Source of the DNA: Alphaproteobacteria bacterium
GTDB lineage: Bacteria > Pseudomonadota > Alphaproteobacteria > CAAGCB01 > CAG-977
NCBI GenBank assembly: GCA_024407875.1
Contig: JAKSVT010000009.1
Coordinates: forward strand, 1 to 62,435
Length of the DNA stretch: 62,435 nt
Direction: 5' to 3'
The notes under the pieces were generated by a model, which did no database searches, had not been told where the DNA came from, and was given only the letters and a program-made list of their open reading frames with translations. Shown in pieces: positions 37,723 to 45,780 of this stretch. Every line of letters starts with the position of its first letter. Position 1 is the stretch's first letter. Made by a program: the position numbers and the translations under genes.

Positions 37723-37794
37723 TATTTCGAAATAAAAGGTTAAAAATAAGGCTAAAAATATTACTTTTTTTATAAAAAATAGTTTGCCTTATTT
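37723..37794. promoter_or_regulatory. palindrome and long inverted repeat between regulator and hydCBA
   Basis: A perfect 12-base palindrome TATTTCGAAATA lies at 37723-37734. Further on, a separate pair of 9-base arms AAATAAGGC (37744-37752) and GCCTTATTT (37786-37794) is spaced by 33 bases. The divergent geometry makes them good candidates for regulator binding sites or a hairpin. The promoters themselves are not clear. Confidence 0.4.
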
Positions 37795-37885
37795 AGTGTT
37801 TTCGAGTAAAAAAGAGTTGTTATTCGTAATTTCGCTAAAAGCGGAAGAACAATTTTTTAAATTAAATTTTTTATGGGGCGTAACA

Positions 37886-38392
37886 ATGACAGAAACAACA
37901 GGGCAGGTCTTGACTGCCGTTGAGAAAATTGAAAAAGTGCGCGAAATCTTGAAGGAAAACGAATATAAACCTTCTCGCTTGATTCCAATCTTACAAGCAG
38001 TTCAAGAAGTATATCGTTATTTGCCAAAAGAAGTTATGAATTTTGTTGCTGAAGAATTAAAGATTCCAGCAGGTAAGATTTATGGCGTAGCAACATTCTA
38101 TGCACATTTTTCATTGGATCCAAAGGGTAAACATTTAATTCGTATTTGTGACGGTACAGCTTGCCACGTTCGTGGTTCTGAACCAATTTTAACAGCTGTA
38201 CGCAATAAATTAGGTTTGACAAAAACAAAATCAACAACAGACGATATGTTGTTTACATTAGAAACAGTTTCTTGCTTAGGCGCTTGTGGTTTGGCACCAG
38301 TTATGGTTGTTGACGAAGATGTTCATGGCCAAATGACACCTGATAAAGCTGTTGCTTTAATTGACGAAATTTTGAAAACGGAGAAAGCATAA
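37886..38392 (+). CDS. hydC: NADH-linked [FeFe]-hydrogenase subunit HydC (NuoE-like, 2Fe-2S)
   Basis: This 168-residue thioredoxin-fold protein is related to NuoE. It has one [2Fe-2S] cluster held by Cys residues in the ICDGTACHVRGSEP and TVSCLGACGLAPVMVVDE segments (C-x4-C ... C-x3-C pattern). In HydABC complexes it helps pass electrons between NADH, ferredoxin and the H-cluster subunit. The frame is open to 37784, but ATG at 37886 gives the family N-terminus (TETTGQVLTAVEKIEKVREIL). Its stop overlaps the hydB start by one base, so the subunits are translated together. Confidence 0.92.
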   Translation: MTETTGQVLTAVEKIEKVREILKENEYKPSRLIPILQAVQEVYRYLPKEVMNFVAEELKIPAGKIYGVATFYAHFSLDPKGKHLIRICDGTACHVRGSEPILTAVRNKLGLTKTKSTTDDMLFTLETVSCLGACGLAPVMVVDEDVHGQMTPDKAVALIDEILKTEKA

Positions 38393-40272
38393 TGGTAGAT
38401 TTGGAGAAAATTGCGTCCGACTACGGCAAAGAATATAAAAAACTTTCACGTCGTATGATTGTTTGCGCAGGAACAGGTTGTATTGCTAACGGTTCCTTAA
38501 AGTTACATGATGCTTTAATCGAAGAAGCAAAAAAAGCTGGTATCGATATTATTGTTGAATTAAAGGGTGAAGTTGAAGGTAAGTCATTGTTATCAGGCAG
38601 TGGTTGCCAAGGTTTCTGCCAAAAAGGTCCTTTATTATCAATTGAACCAGATGGTATTTTATATTGCAAAGCTCATGCTGAAGATGCAGCTGAAATTGTT
38701 GAAAAAACATTGAAAAATGGCGAAATCATTGAACGTTTGTTATACAAAGATGCAAATGGCAATGCTTGCAAAAATGCAAAAGAAATTCCATTCTATAAAT
38801 TACAACGCAGAACAGTATTAGCAAAATGTGGCCATGTAGATCCATTAGATATTCGTGAATATGTATATCAAGATGGCTATAAAGGTGCAAAAAAAGCTTA
38901 TACTGAAATGACAGATGAAGCTGTATGCAAAGAAGTTATCGATGCAGGCTTACGTGGTCGTGGTGGTGGCGGTTTCCCAACAGGAAGAAAATGGGATATT
39001 GCTCGTAAAGTAGTTTGCGATAAGAAATATATTATTTGTAACGCAGATGAAGGCGACCCAGGTGCATTCATGGATCGTTCCGTAATGGAAGGTAATCCAC
39101 ATGCTGTTATCGAAGGTATGATGATTGCTGCTCGTGGTATTGGTGCTGATGAAGGTTATATTTACTGCCGTGCAGAATATCCTTTAGCTGTTAAACGTAT
39201 GCGTTTAGCAATTAAGCAAGCTACAGAAGCTGGTATCTTAGGCGATAACGTATTTGGATCAGGAAAGAGATTCACATTGTCAGTTATGGAAGGTGCAGGA
39301 GCATTCGTATGCGGTGAAGAAACTGCATTGATGCACTCAATCGAAGGTGGCCGTGGTATGCCATCTCCAAAACCTCCATTCCCAGCTGTTTCAGGTTTGT
39401 GGGGCAAGTCAACAACAATTAATAACGTTGAAACATTAGCTTCTGTTCCATTAATCTTCTTAAAAGGTGCTGCTGAATATCGTTCAGTAGGTCCTGAAAA
39501 TTCACCAGGAACAAAGACATTTGCTGTAACAGGTTGCGTAGCAAACACAGGCTTGGTTGAAGTTCCATTCGGTACAACATTACGTGAAATCATCTTTAAT
39601 GTTGCAGGTGGTGTTGTTAATGGTAAAGGTGAAGTTGATAACAGCGCATTTAAAGCTGCTCAAACAGGTGGTCCATCAGGTGGTTGCTTAACAGCAGAAC
39701 ACTTAGATTTACCTATTGATTTCGACTCATTACGTTCAATTGGCGCAATGGTTGGTTCAGGTGGTTTAGTTGTTATGAATAAAGATACATGTATGGTTAA
39801 CGTTGCACGTTTCTTTATGCAATTTACACAAAACGAATCATGCGGTAAGTGCACACCATGCCGTGAAGGTACAAAACAAATGTTGGCTTTATTAGACGAT
39901 ATTTGTGAAGGTCGTGGTACAATGGAAACATTGGATTTGTTGGAAGAAACAGCAAAAACAGTTCAAGCTGCAAGCTTGTGCGGTTTAGGTAAGACAGCTC
40001 CAAATCCAGTATTGTCAACATTACGTTATTTCCGTGATGAATATATTGCTCACGTTAAAGACAAACGTTGTCCAGCTGGTCAATGCAAAGCTTTAGCAAA
40101 ACCAGAAATTGATCCTAGCGTATGTAAAGGTTGCACAGCTTGTGCACGTAAATGCCCAGTAGGAGCTATTTCAGGTACAGTTAAAGAACCACATCATATT
40201 GATCCAAATAAGTGCATTAAATGCGGTGTTTGCAAAGCAACATGCAAATTTGGTGCAGTTAAAGGCTTCTAA
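38392..40272 (+). CDS. hydB: NADH-linked [FeFe]-hydrogenase subunit HydB (NuoF-like)
   Basis: This 626-residue subunit binds FMN and NAD(H). The N-terminal thioredoxin-like 2Fe-2S domain (about 1-110) carries CAGTGC and the GSGCQGFCQKGP segment. A NuoF-type core follows: GLRGRGGGGFPTGRKW (FMN), NADEGDPGAFMDR (NAD), GAGAYVCGEETALM-type segment (here GAGAFVCGEETALM) and the ESCGKCTPCREG 4Fe-4S site. The C-terminal 60 residues carry two further 4Fe-4S ferredoxin motifs (C-x2-C-x2-C-x3-C twice). This layout is typical of HydB in bifurcating hydrogenases, not of complex I. Confidence 0.95.
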   Translation: MVDLEKIASDYGKEYKKLSRRMIVCAGTGCIANGSLKLHDALIEEAKKAGIDIIVELKGEVEGKSLLSGSGCQGFCQKGPLLSIEPDGILYCKAHAEDAAEIVEKTLKNGEIIERLLYKDANGNACKNAKEIPFYKLQRRTVLAKCGHVDPLDIREYVYQDGYKGAKKAYTEMTDEAVCKEVIDAGLRGRGGGGFPTGRKWDIARKVVCDKKYIICNADEGDPGAFMDRSVMEGNPHAVIEGMMIAARGIGADEGYIYCRAEYPLAVKRMRLAIKQATEAGILGDNVFGSGKRFTLSVMEGAGAFVCGEETALMHSIEGGRGMPSPKPPFPAVSGLWGKSTTINNVETLASVPLIFLKGAAEYRSVGPENSPGTKTFAVTGCVANTGLVEVPFGTTLREIIFNVAGGVVNGKGEVDNSAFKAAQTGGPSGGCLTAEHLDLPIDFDSLRSIGAMVGSGGLVVMNKDTCMVNVARFFMQFTQNESCGKCTPCREGTKQMLALLDDICEGRGTMETLDLLEETAKTVQAASLCGLGKTAPNPVLSTLRYFRDEYIAHVKDKRCPAGQCKALAKPEIDPSVCKGCTACARKCPVGAISGTVKEPHHIDPNKCIKCGVCKATCKFGAVKGF

Positions 40273-40289
40273 TTAGAAAGGTTAAGTTT

Positions 40290-42041
40290 ATGAGCGATAA
40301 GAAAACATTATTCATTGACGGTATTGAAGTTGAAATCGAAGGTGAACGCAACCTTTTAGAATTGTGCCGTAAGATTGGTGTTGATATTCCAACATTCTGC
40401 TATCATCCAGAATTGAGCATTTTCGGTGCTTGCCGTTTATGCTTAGTAGAAATTGAAGGCCGTGGTATTCAATCAAGCTGTTCAGTTCCTCCAGAAGCAG
40501 GATTAAAGATTCATACAAACACAGATCAAATCCGTAAATTGCGTCGCAATACTATGGAATTGTTGTTAGCAAGCCATCCACAAGATTGCTTAAAATGCCC
40601 ACAATCAACAAAGTGCAAATTACAAGAAATTGCACGTAAAGTTGGTGTAACAGACATTCGCTACAAATTGTTGACGAAGAAAGCTGAGAAGGATACATCT
40701 TCTTACTCAATCGTTCGCGATCCAGCTAAATGCATTTTATGTGGTGATTGCGTACGCGTTTGCTCTGAAATCCAAGGTGTTGGTGCATTGAACTTTGCAA
40801 AACGTGGTTCAAACAGCACTGTAATTACAGCATTCAACATTGATATGAATAAATCAGAGTGTGTAAACTGTGGTCAATGTGCTGCACATTGTCCAACAGG
40901 TGCATTAACAATTCATAGCGAAGTTGATGAAACTGTAAAAGACATCAACAATCCTGAAAAAGTAACAGTAGTTCAAATGGCTCCTGCAGTACGTGTTGCT
41001 ATTGCAGAAGAATTTGGAATGCCTGCAGGTGTTGATTCAACAAAGAAGATTGTTACAGCTTTGAAGAAATTAGGTGTTGATTATGTTTATGACACAAACT
41101 TCACAGCAGATATGACAATTGTTGAAGAATCTACAGAATTTGTTGATCGTTTGACAAATGGTGGTGTAATGCCTATGTTTACTTCATGCTGTCCAGCATG
41201 GATTAAATATGCTGAAACATTCCATCCACAAGTATTGAAGAACATTTCAAGCTGCCGTTCTCCACAAGGTATGTTCGGTGCTATTGTTCGTAAAGCAATG
41301 CCTGAAATTTGTGGAAAAGACAATAAAGACATCGTTTCAATTTCTATCATGCCATGTACAGCAAAGAAGTTTGAAGCACGTCGTGATCAATTCTTAAAAG
41401 ATGGTAAGTATGAAATCGACCACGTATTAACAACACAAGAATTAGCTCAAATGTTGAAATCAAGTGGTATTAACTTAGCAGAATTACCAGATACAGAATT
41501 GGATGCTCCTTTAGGCGCATACACAGGTGCTGGCGTAATCTTCGGTGTAACTGGCGGTGTTATGGAAGCTGTTTTACGTTATGCTGCAGAAAAAGTTGGC
41601 GGTATCAAAGATGCTATCGAATTCAAACAAGTACGTGGATTTGAAGGAATCCGTGAAGCTGAAGTTGAATTAAATGGTAAGAAACTTAAATTAGCTATTG
41701 TTCACGGTTTAGCAAATGCTGGTAAGATTTGTGAACAAGTTGAAGCTGGTACATGTAAGTATGACTTCATTGAAGTTATGGCATGCCCAGGTGGTTGTAT
41801 CGGTGGTGCTGGTCAACCTATTTCTGAAGGTTTCTGCAAGAAACAACAACGTGCTGAAGGCTTGTATAAAGCTGATGAAAAATGTGCATTGAGAAAATCA
41901 CAAGAAAATAAAGCTGTATATGATATATACAACAAATATTTAGACGGTGGTCCTGCTACACATGCAGCACATGAAAACTTGCATACATCTTATGAAAAAC
42001 GTGCAAAAATTAGTGCAGATTTAGACATTAATAAAGTCTAA
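40290..42041 (+). CDS. hydA: NADH-linked [FeFe]-hydrogenase catalytic subunit HydA
   Basis: This 583-residue catalytic subunit makes or oxidises H2. The N-terminus has a plant-type 2Fe-2S domain (about 1-75), then the His-ligated 4Fe-4S site (H-x3-C-x2-C region around HPQDCLKCPQ) and two ferredoxin 4Fe-4S motifs (about 145-210). The H-cluster motifs are all present: TSCCPAW (residues 298-304), MPCTAKKFE (354-362) and EVMACPGGCIGGAGQP (495-510). The hydEFG maturases must lie elsewhere in the genome. The gene is 17 bases after hydB. Confidence 0.97.
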   Translation: MSDKKTLFIDGIEVEIEGERNLLELCRKIGVDIPTFCYHPELSIFGACRLCLVEIEGRGIQSSCSVPPEAGLKIHTNTDQIRKLRRNTMELLLASHPQDCLKCPQSTKCKLQEIARKVGVTDIRYKLLTKKAEKDTSSYSIVRDPAKCILCGDCVRVCSEIQGVGALNFAKRGSNSTVITAFNIDMNKSECVNCGQCAAHCPTGALTIHSEVDETVKDINNPEKVTVVQMAPAVRVAIAEEFGMPAGVDSTKKIVTALKKLGVDYVYDTNFTADMTIVEESTEFVDRLTNGGVMPMFTSCCPAWIKYAETFHPQVLKNISSCRSPQGMFGAIVRKAMPEICGKDNKDIVSISIMPCTAKKFEARRDQFLKDGKYEIDHVLTTQELAQMLKSSGINLAELPDTELDAPLGAYTGAGVIFGVTGGVMEAVLRYAAEKVGGIKDAIEFKQVRGFEGIREAEVELNGKKLKLAIVHGLANAGKICEQVEAGTCKYDFIEVMACPGGCIGGAGQPISEGFCKKQQRAEGLYKADEKCALRKSQENKAVYDIYNKYLDGGPATHAAHENLHTSYEKRAKISADLDINKV

Positions 42042-42061
42042 TTTTTAGATAATTATAAAAG

Positions 42062-42094
42062 TAGCGGGGCTTTAAACAGTCCCGCTATTTTTTT
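42062..42094 (+). terminator. terminator of hydCBA
   Basis: TAGCGGG (42062-42068) pairs with CCCGCTA (42081-42087) around a 12-base loop and is followed by a run of seven T residues, 20 bases after the hydA stop codon. The 331-base gene-free interval between hydA and flgB holds only this and the sigma-54 site below. Confidence 0.93.
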
Positions 42095-42267
42095 GTGTGA
42101 AACATATAAATGTCCTTTAAATACAACATATTTTATTTTAGGTCTTTTAAACTTTATTATAACTGCTGACATTTCTAATAAACATACGAATTTATTATGG
42201 ACGATGCATAGAATTTGGTATAAAATAAATATATTGTATATAAAGTAAAAAATCAGAAAGATTCCGT

Positions 42268-42284
42268 TTGGCATAGAATTTGCA
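42268..42284 (+). promoter_or_regulatory. putative sigma-54 promoter of the flagellar operon
   Basis: TTGGCATAGAATTTGCA matches the -24/-12 consensus TTGGCACGNNNNTTGCW at all but two positions (T and A in place of C and G), with the GG and GC elements at the exact 10-base spacing. It lies 88 bases upstream of flgB. Many alphaproteobacterial flagellar operons use sigma-54. No rpoN or activator gene is in the window. Confidence 0.65.
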
Positions 42285-42372
42285 AATTGGTTTATAGCTA
42301 TAAATTATTGAAAAGATTCATTGTTTATTAAGTATATGAGTAAATAATATTAGTTATTAAAGGAGTGATAAT

Positions 42373-42813
42373 ATGGATTTGCAAAATTTATCTTTGTTTC
42401 AAATGGGCGAAGAAAAGATGCGTTGGTTGGCACAACGCCAAAATGTTATTGCTCAAAATATCGCAAATGCTGATACTCCAAAGTATATGCCATCAGAAGT
42501 TGAACCGATTAAGTTTCGTGAATTGTTAGGCGAAACAGAAATGACTTTAACTAGAACAAATTCTAAACATTTTGATGGTACAACAGAAAATGTTAGATTG
42601 ATGAAAACAAATATTAATCATTTGTCTCCAGTGCCAGATGGCAAAAAAGAAGAATTTAAACAACGTCGTCCTTTCGAAACAAGTATTGATAAAAATGGCG
42701 TTATTTTAGAAGAACAAATGCAAAAAATGGATGATACAAGATCTCAACATGAACAAGTTTCAGCTTTATTTAAAAAGAATATGGCATTATTAGGAACAGC
42801 GTTAGGTAAATAA
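42373..42813 (+). CDS. flgB: flagellar basal-body rod protein FlgB
   Basis: This 146-residue rod protein of the flagellar basal body begins with the FlgB-type helix (MGEEKMRWLAQRQNVIAQNIANADTPKYM) and the family PKYMPSEV segment. A C-terminal helix around DDTRSQHEQVSALFKKNMALLGTALGK closes the fold. It is the first gene of a six-gene flagellar run (flgB, flgC, fliE, fliQ, fliR, flhB). A strong ribosome site (AAGGAGTG) precedes the start. Confidence 0.95.
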   Translation: MDLQNLSLFQMGEEKMRWLAQRQNVIAQNIANADTPKYMPSEVEPIKFRELLGETEMTLTRTNSKHFDGTTENVRLMKTNINHLSPVPDGKKEEFKQRRPFETSIDKNGVILEEQMQKMDDTRSQHEQVSALFKKNMALLGTALGK

Positions 42814-42843
42814 TACCTGTTAACCTAATAAAGGAGGTACATT

Positions 42844-43254
42844 ATGGATGATTTAGCATTAAGTAAAAAAATTGCAGCAAGTGGCATGAAGGCACAATCT
42901 CAAAGATTACGTGTTATTTCAGAAAATTTAGCTAATGCGGATTCCCTAGCAAAAGTTAGCGGTGGTCAACCATATCGTCGTAAAATTTTGACATTCCGTA
43001 ATGAATTAGATAAAGCAACTGGTGCTGACATGGTTAAAGTTGGTCGTGTATCAAAGGATTATTCACAATTAAATCGTAAATATGATCCGACACATCCAGC
43101 AGCTGATAGAGATGGATATGTTTTATTACCAAACGTAGATCCATTAATAGAAACAGTAGATATGAAGGAAGCTCAAAGATCTTACGAAGCAAATTTGAAT
43201 GTAATTTCTGTTTCAAAAGATATGCAGAGCAAAACTCTTGACATTATAAAATAA
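42844..43254 (+). CDS. flgC: flagellar basal-body rod protein FlgC
   Basis: This 136-residue rod protein has the conserved rod/hook N-terminal helix (SGMKAQSQRLRVISENLANADS) and the C-terminal motif NVDPLIETVDMKEAQRSYEANLNVI typical of FlgC. It follows flgB after 30 bases with an excellent AAGGAGG ribosome site. Confidence 0.96.
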   Translation: MDDLALSKKIAASGMKAQSQRLRVISENLANADSLAKVSGGQPYRRKILTFRNELDKATGADMVKVGRVSKDYSQLNRKYDPTHPAADRDGYVLLPNVDPLIETVDMKEAQRSYEANLNVISVSKDMQSKTLDIIK

Positions 43255-43288
43255 TAAAAGCAAAATGCTCCAAAAAGGATAAATAATT

Positions 43289-43615
43289 ATGACAGATGCT
43301 ATTTCAACCGCACTTTCAGCTTATCAACAAACAGCAAAACGCATTATGAATGCCAGTGCTGATAGCGTTGATAATGTTCAAGAAAGAGAAAGTCCTGCAG
43401 GAACTTTTGCTCAGATGCTTAAGGATACAGCAAAACAAGCTGAAGCAGATCAACGCTATGGTGAGTTAATGAGTATGAAAGCTATTAAGGGAACAGCTGA
43501 TATGCAAGAAGTTGTTATGGCTGTGTCAAATGCTGAAATGGCTTTACAAACAGTTGTTGCTGTACGTGATAAAGTTGTATCAGCTTATCAAGAAATTTTG
43601 CAAATGCCTATTTAG
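43289..43615 (+). CDS. fliE: flagellar hook-basal body protein FliE
   Basis: This 108-residue FliE links the rod to the MS ring. The C-terminal half carries the conserved TADMQEVVMAVSNAEMALQTVVAVRDKVVSAYQEI block. The N-terminal half is variable, as in other FliE proteins. It lies between flgC and fliQ as in other alphaproteobacterial clusters. Confidence 0.93.
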   Translation: MTDAISTALSAYQQTAKRIMNASADSVDNVQERESPAGTFAQMLKDTAKQAEADQRYGELMSMKAIKGTADMQEVVMAVSNAEMALQTVVAVRDKVVSAYQEILQMPI

Positions 43616-43634
43616 TTTAAGACGATTTAAAACT

Positions 43635-43904
43635 ATGAACGATTTAGCTGTTGTTGAAGTTGGAAAAGACGCAATTTATACATTGCTGTTAATGGTTACT
43701 CCATTGTTGATTGCAGCTATGCTAATTGGTTTGATTATTGGTTTAATACAAACTTTGACACAAGTTCAGGAAATGACTTTAGTATTTGTTCCTAAAATTT
43801 TATTAGTTTTTATAGGATTAATTTTTCTATTGCCGTTTATGATTGAACAAATGCGCACTTTTTCTAATGGGATATTTGACAGAATAGTAGCTTTAGGAAC
43901 ATAG
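43635..43904 (+). CDS. fliQ: flagellar type III export apparatus protein FliQ
   Basis: This 89-residue export-gate protein has two membrane spans (about residues 16-42 and 53-75) with the Gln-rich cytoplasmic loop (IQTLTQVQEMTL) that is diagnostic. The open frame begins earlier inside fliE; ATG at 43635 gives the right length and position. Confidence 0.93.
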   Translation: MNDLAVVEVGKDAIYTLLLMVTPLLIAAMLIGLIIGLIQTLTQVQEMTLVFVPKILLVFIGLIFLLPFMIEQMRTFSNGIFDRIVALGT

Positions 43905-43910
43905 CTGCTT

Positions 43911-44681
43911 ATGTGGGAAAAATTAGTCGGAATAGAGCTTTATCATTTTCTATACGCATTTTCTAGAATTGGCGCAGCGTTTTTGTGTATGCCATTTTTT
44001 GCAGCAACATATTTTTCTAAAAGAATTAGAATGATATTCGTTATAACCCTTACAGTAGCTGTGGTTCCTTCTTTATCAAATTATATTCCTGTTCAGATTC
44101 CTTCAAATACTGTAGAGTTATTTAGGCAAATTTTAATTGAAGTAACAGTAGGTTTATTTATAGGATTAATCCCTTCTGTTTTAATGGCTACATTAGAAAT
44201 GGTAGGATTTAATGCTGCTATGGCAACAAGCTTTGCTAGTGCTACAGTTTTAGATCCACAAACAAATATACAATCAACAGTTCTTACTACATTTTTATCA
44301 ATGTTAGCAATTATGACAGTACTTGCAACAAATATGCATCATATGATTATTGGAACTATTTTAAATTCATATGAGGTTTTTCCTGTTGGTCAAAATTTAA
44401 TAACTGGAGATTTATCAGAATTTTTTACAAAAACTGTTTCGGCTGTATTTGATTATGGCTTTAGAATAAGTTCACCATTTATATTAATGATTATAGTTCT
44501 CTATACATCTATGGGGGTTATGTCTAGACTTATGCCACAATTAAATATCATGTTCATTATTATGCCATTCCAAGTTTATTTAGGTCTGACATTATTTATG
44601 ATAACATTGCCGTTAATGATATGGTGGTTTATGCGTTTCTTTGATAATCAATTAAGCGTTTGGTATGGAGGTCCCTTCTAA
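43911..44681 (+). CDS. fliR: flagellar type III export apparatus protein FliR
   Basis: This 256-residue polytopic protein of the export gate has about six hydrophobic segments, the FSRIGAAFLCMPF start of the family, ALEMVGFNAAM-type segment (LEMVGFNAAM) in the middle, and the APFILMIIV-like region (SSPFILMIIV). It lies 6 bases after fliQ, and its stop codon overlaps the flhB start by one base. Confidence 0.94.
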   Translation: MWEKLVGIELYHFLYAFSRIGAAFLCMPFFAATYFSKRIRMIFVITLTVAVVPSLSNYIPVQIPSNTVELFRQILIEVTVGLFIGLIPSVLMATLEMVGFNAAMATSFASATVLDPQTNIQSTVLTTFLSMLAIMTVLATNMHHMIIGTILNSYEVFPVGQNLITGDLSEFFTKTVSAVFDYGFRISSPFILMIIVLYTSMGVMSRLMPQLNIMFIIMPFQVYLGLTLFMITLPLMIWWFMRFFDNQLSVWYGGPF

Positions 44682-45775
44682 TGGCAGATGAAGATGAGTC
44701 CTCGAAAACCGAGGAACCGAGTGAGAGAAAATTAAGTAAAGCAAAAGAAGAAGGTCATGTGCCTATGAGCCAAGAAGTAAAATCTTGGTTTATGTTGTTT
44801 GCAGCTTTGTTGCTTTTATGGGGCATCATGCCGTGGATGCTTAAATATGTTATTAGACTAGGAATAAAATACATAGAGATTCCTCATCAAATGCCGGTTG
44901 ATCCATTAGGCTTAAGGGATTTATTTAGAGACACTTCTATAGATATTTTGGTAGCTTTAATTGCACCATTGGGATTGTTTTTTTTAATAGCTATTGTATC
45001 TGCTGTTATTCAAGTAGGCTTTATGTATGCTCCTAAGAAATTAAATTTAAAATGGGAAAGAATAAATTTATTTCAAAATATGACAGATTTCATTAATAAG
45101 CAAAAAATTATGGAAATGCTTAAAGGTATTATGAAAATCTGTATGGTTGGTTATGGTGGATATGCTGTTATTAAGCCAAAAATTATTAACGTTTTAAACG
45201 CTCCAACATGTGACGTAAAAACAATTATTGATTTGTTATATGCATTAATATTGTGGATTTTGATAACCATGGTATTAATCTTATTTGTTATAGCTTTTGG
45301 CGATTATTTTTATCAAAAATTTTCTTTCTTAAAGAAACAACGTATGACCAAGCAAGAAGTTAAAGATGAATATAAACAATCTGAAGGTGACCCGCAAATT
45401 AAGATGAGGGTAAGACAAATACGTATGGAAAGAGTTAGAAAGAATATGATGAAAAAAGTGCCTGATGCAACTGTTGTCGTCACTAACCCTACACACTTTG
45501 CTGTTGCTATTAAATACGATCCTGATGTTTTAGAATATGCAGTTCCTAGATGCGTTGCAAAAGGGCAAGATTTTATAGCTCAGCGTATTAAAGAGATTGC
45601 TAAAGAACACGATGTTCCTATGGTTGAAAATGTTCCTTTGGCAAGAGCTTTGTATAAAGTAGCTGAAATAGATCAACCAATTCCAAATGAATACTTTAAA
45701 GAAGTTGCAGAGGTCATCAGATTCGTTTATGATGAACGAGGTATGGAAGTCCCAACAAAAAAGGAAACTGAATAA
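44681..45775 (+). CDS. flhB: flagellar type III export switch protein FlhB
   Basis: This 364-residue protein switches the export gate from hook to filament substrates. The N-terminus has the family signature EDESSKTEEPSERKLSKAKEEGHVP, followed by four membrane spans (about 30-210). The cytoplasmic domain has the autocleavage NPTH motif (VVTNPTHFAVAIKYDP). The frame is open 7 codons upstream, but ATG at 44681 overlaps the fliR stop codon (TAATG) and has the GGAGG site ahead of it. Confidence 0.96.
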   Translation: MADEDESSKTEEPSERKLSKAKEEGHVPMSQEVKSWFMLFAALLLLWGIMPWMLKYVIRLGIKYIEIPHQMPVDPLGLRDLFRDTSIDILVALIAPLGLFFLIAIVSAVIQVGFMYAPKKLNLKWERINLFQNMTDFINKQKIMEMLKGIMKICMVGYGGYAVIKPKIINVLNAPTCDVKTIIDLLYALILWILITMVLILFVIAFGDYFYQKFSFLKKQRMTKQEVKDEYKQSEGDPQIKMRVRQIRMERVRKNMMKKVPDATVVVTNPTHFAVAIKYDPDVLEYAVPRCVAKGQDFIAQRIKEIAKEHDVPMVENVPLARALYKVAEIDQPIPNEYFKEVAEVIRFVYDERGMEVPTKKETE

Positions 45776-45780
45776 GAATT

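Noticed and set aside
42053-42274. 73-codon open frame on the minus strand after hydA
   Set aside because: It overlaps the hydA terminator hairpin and the sigma-54 promoter region, has no family resemblance and no good ribosome site; more likely chance in AT-rich DNA.
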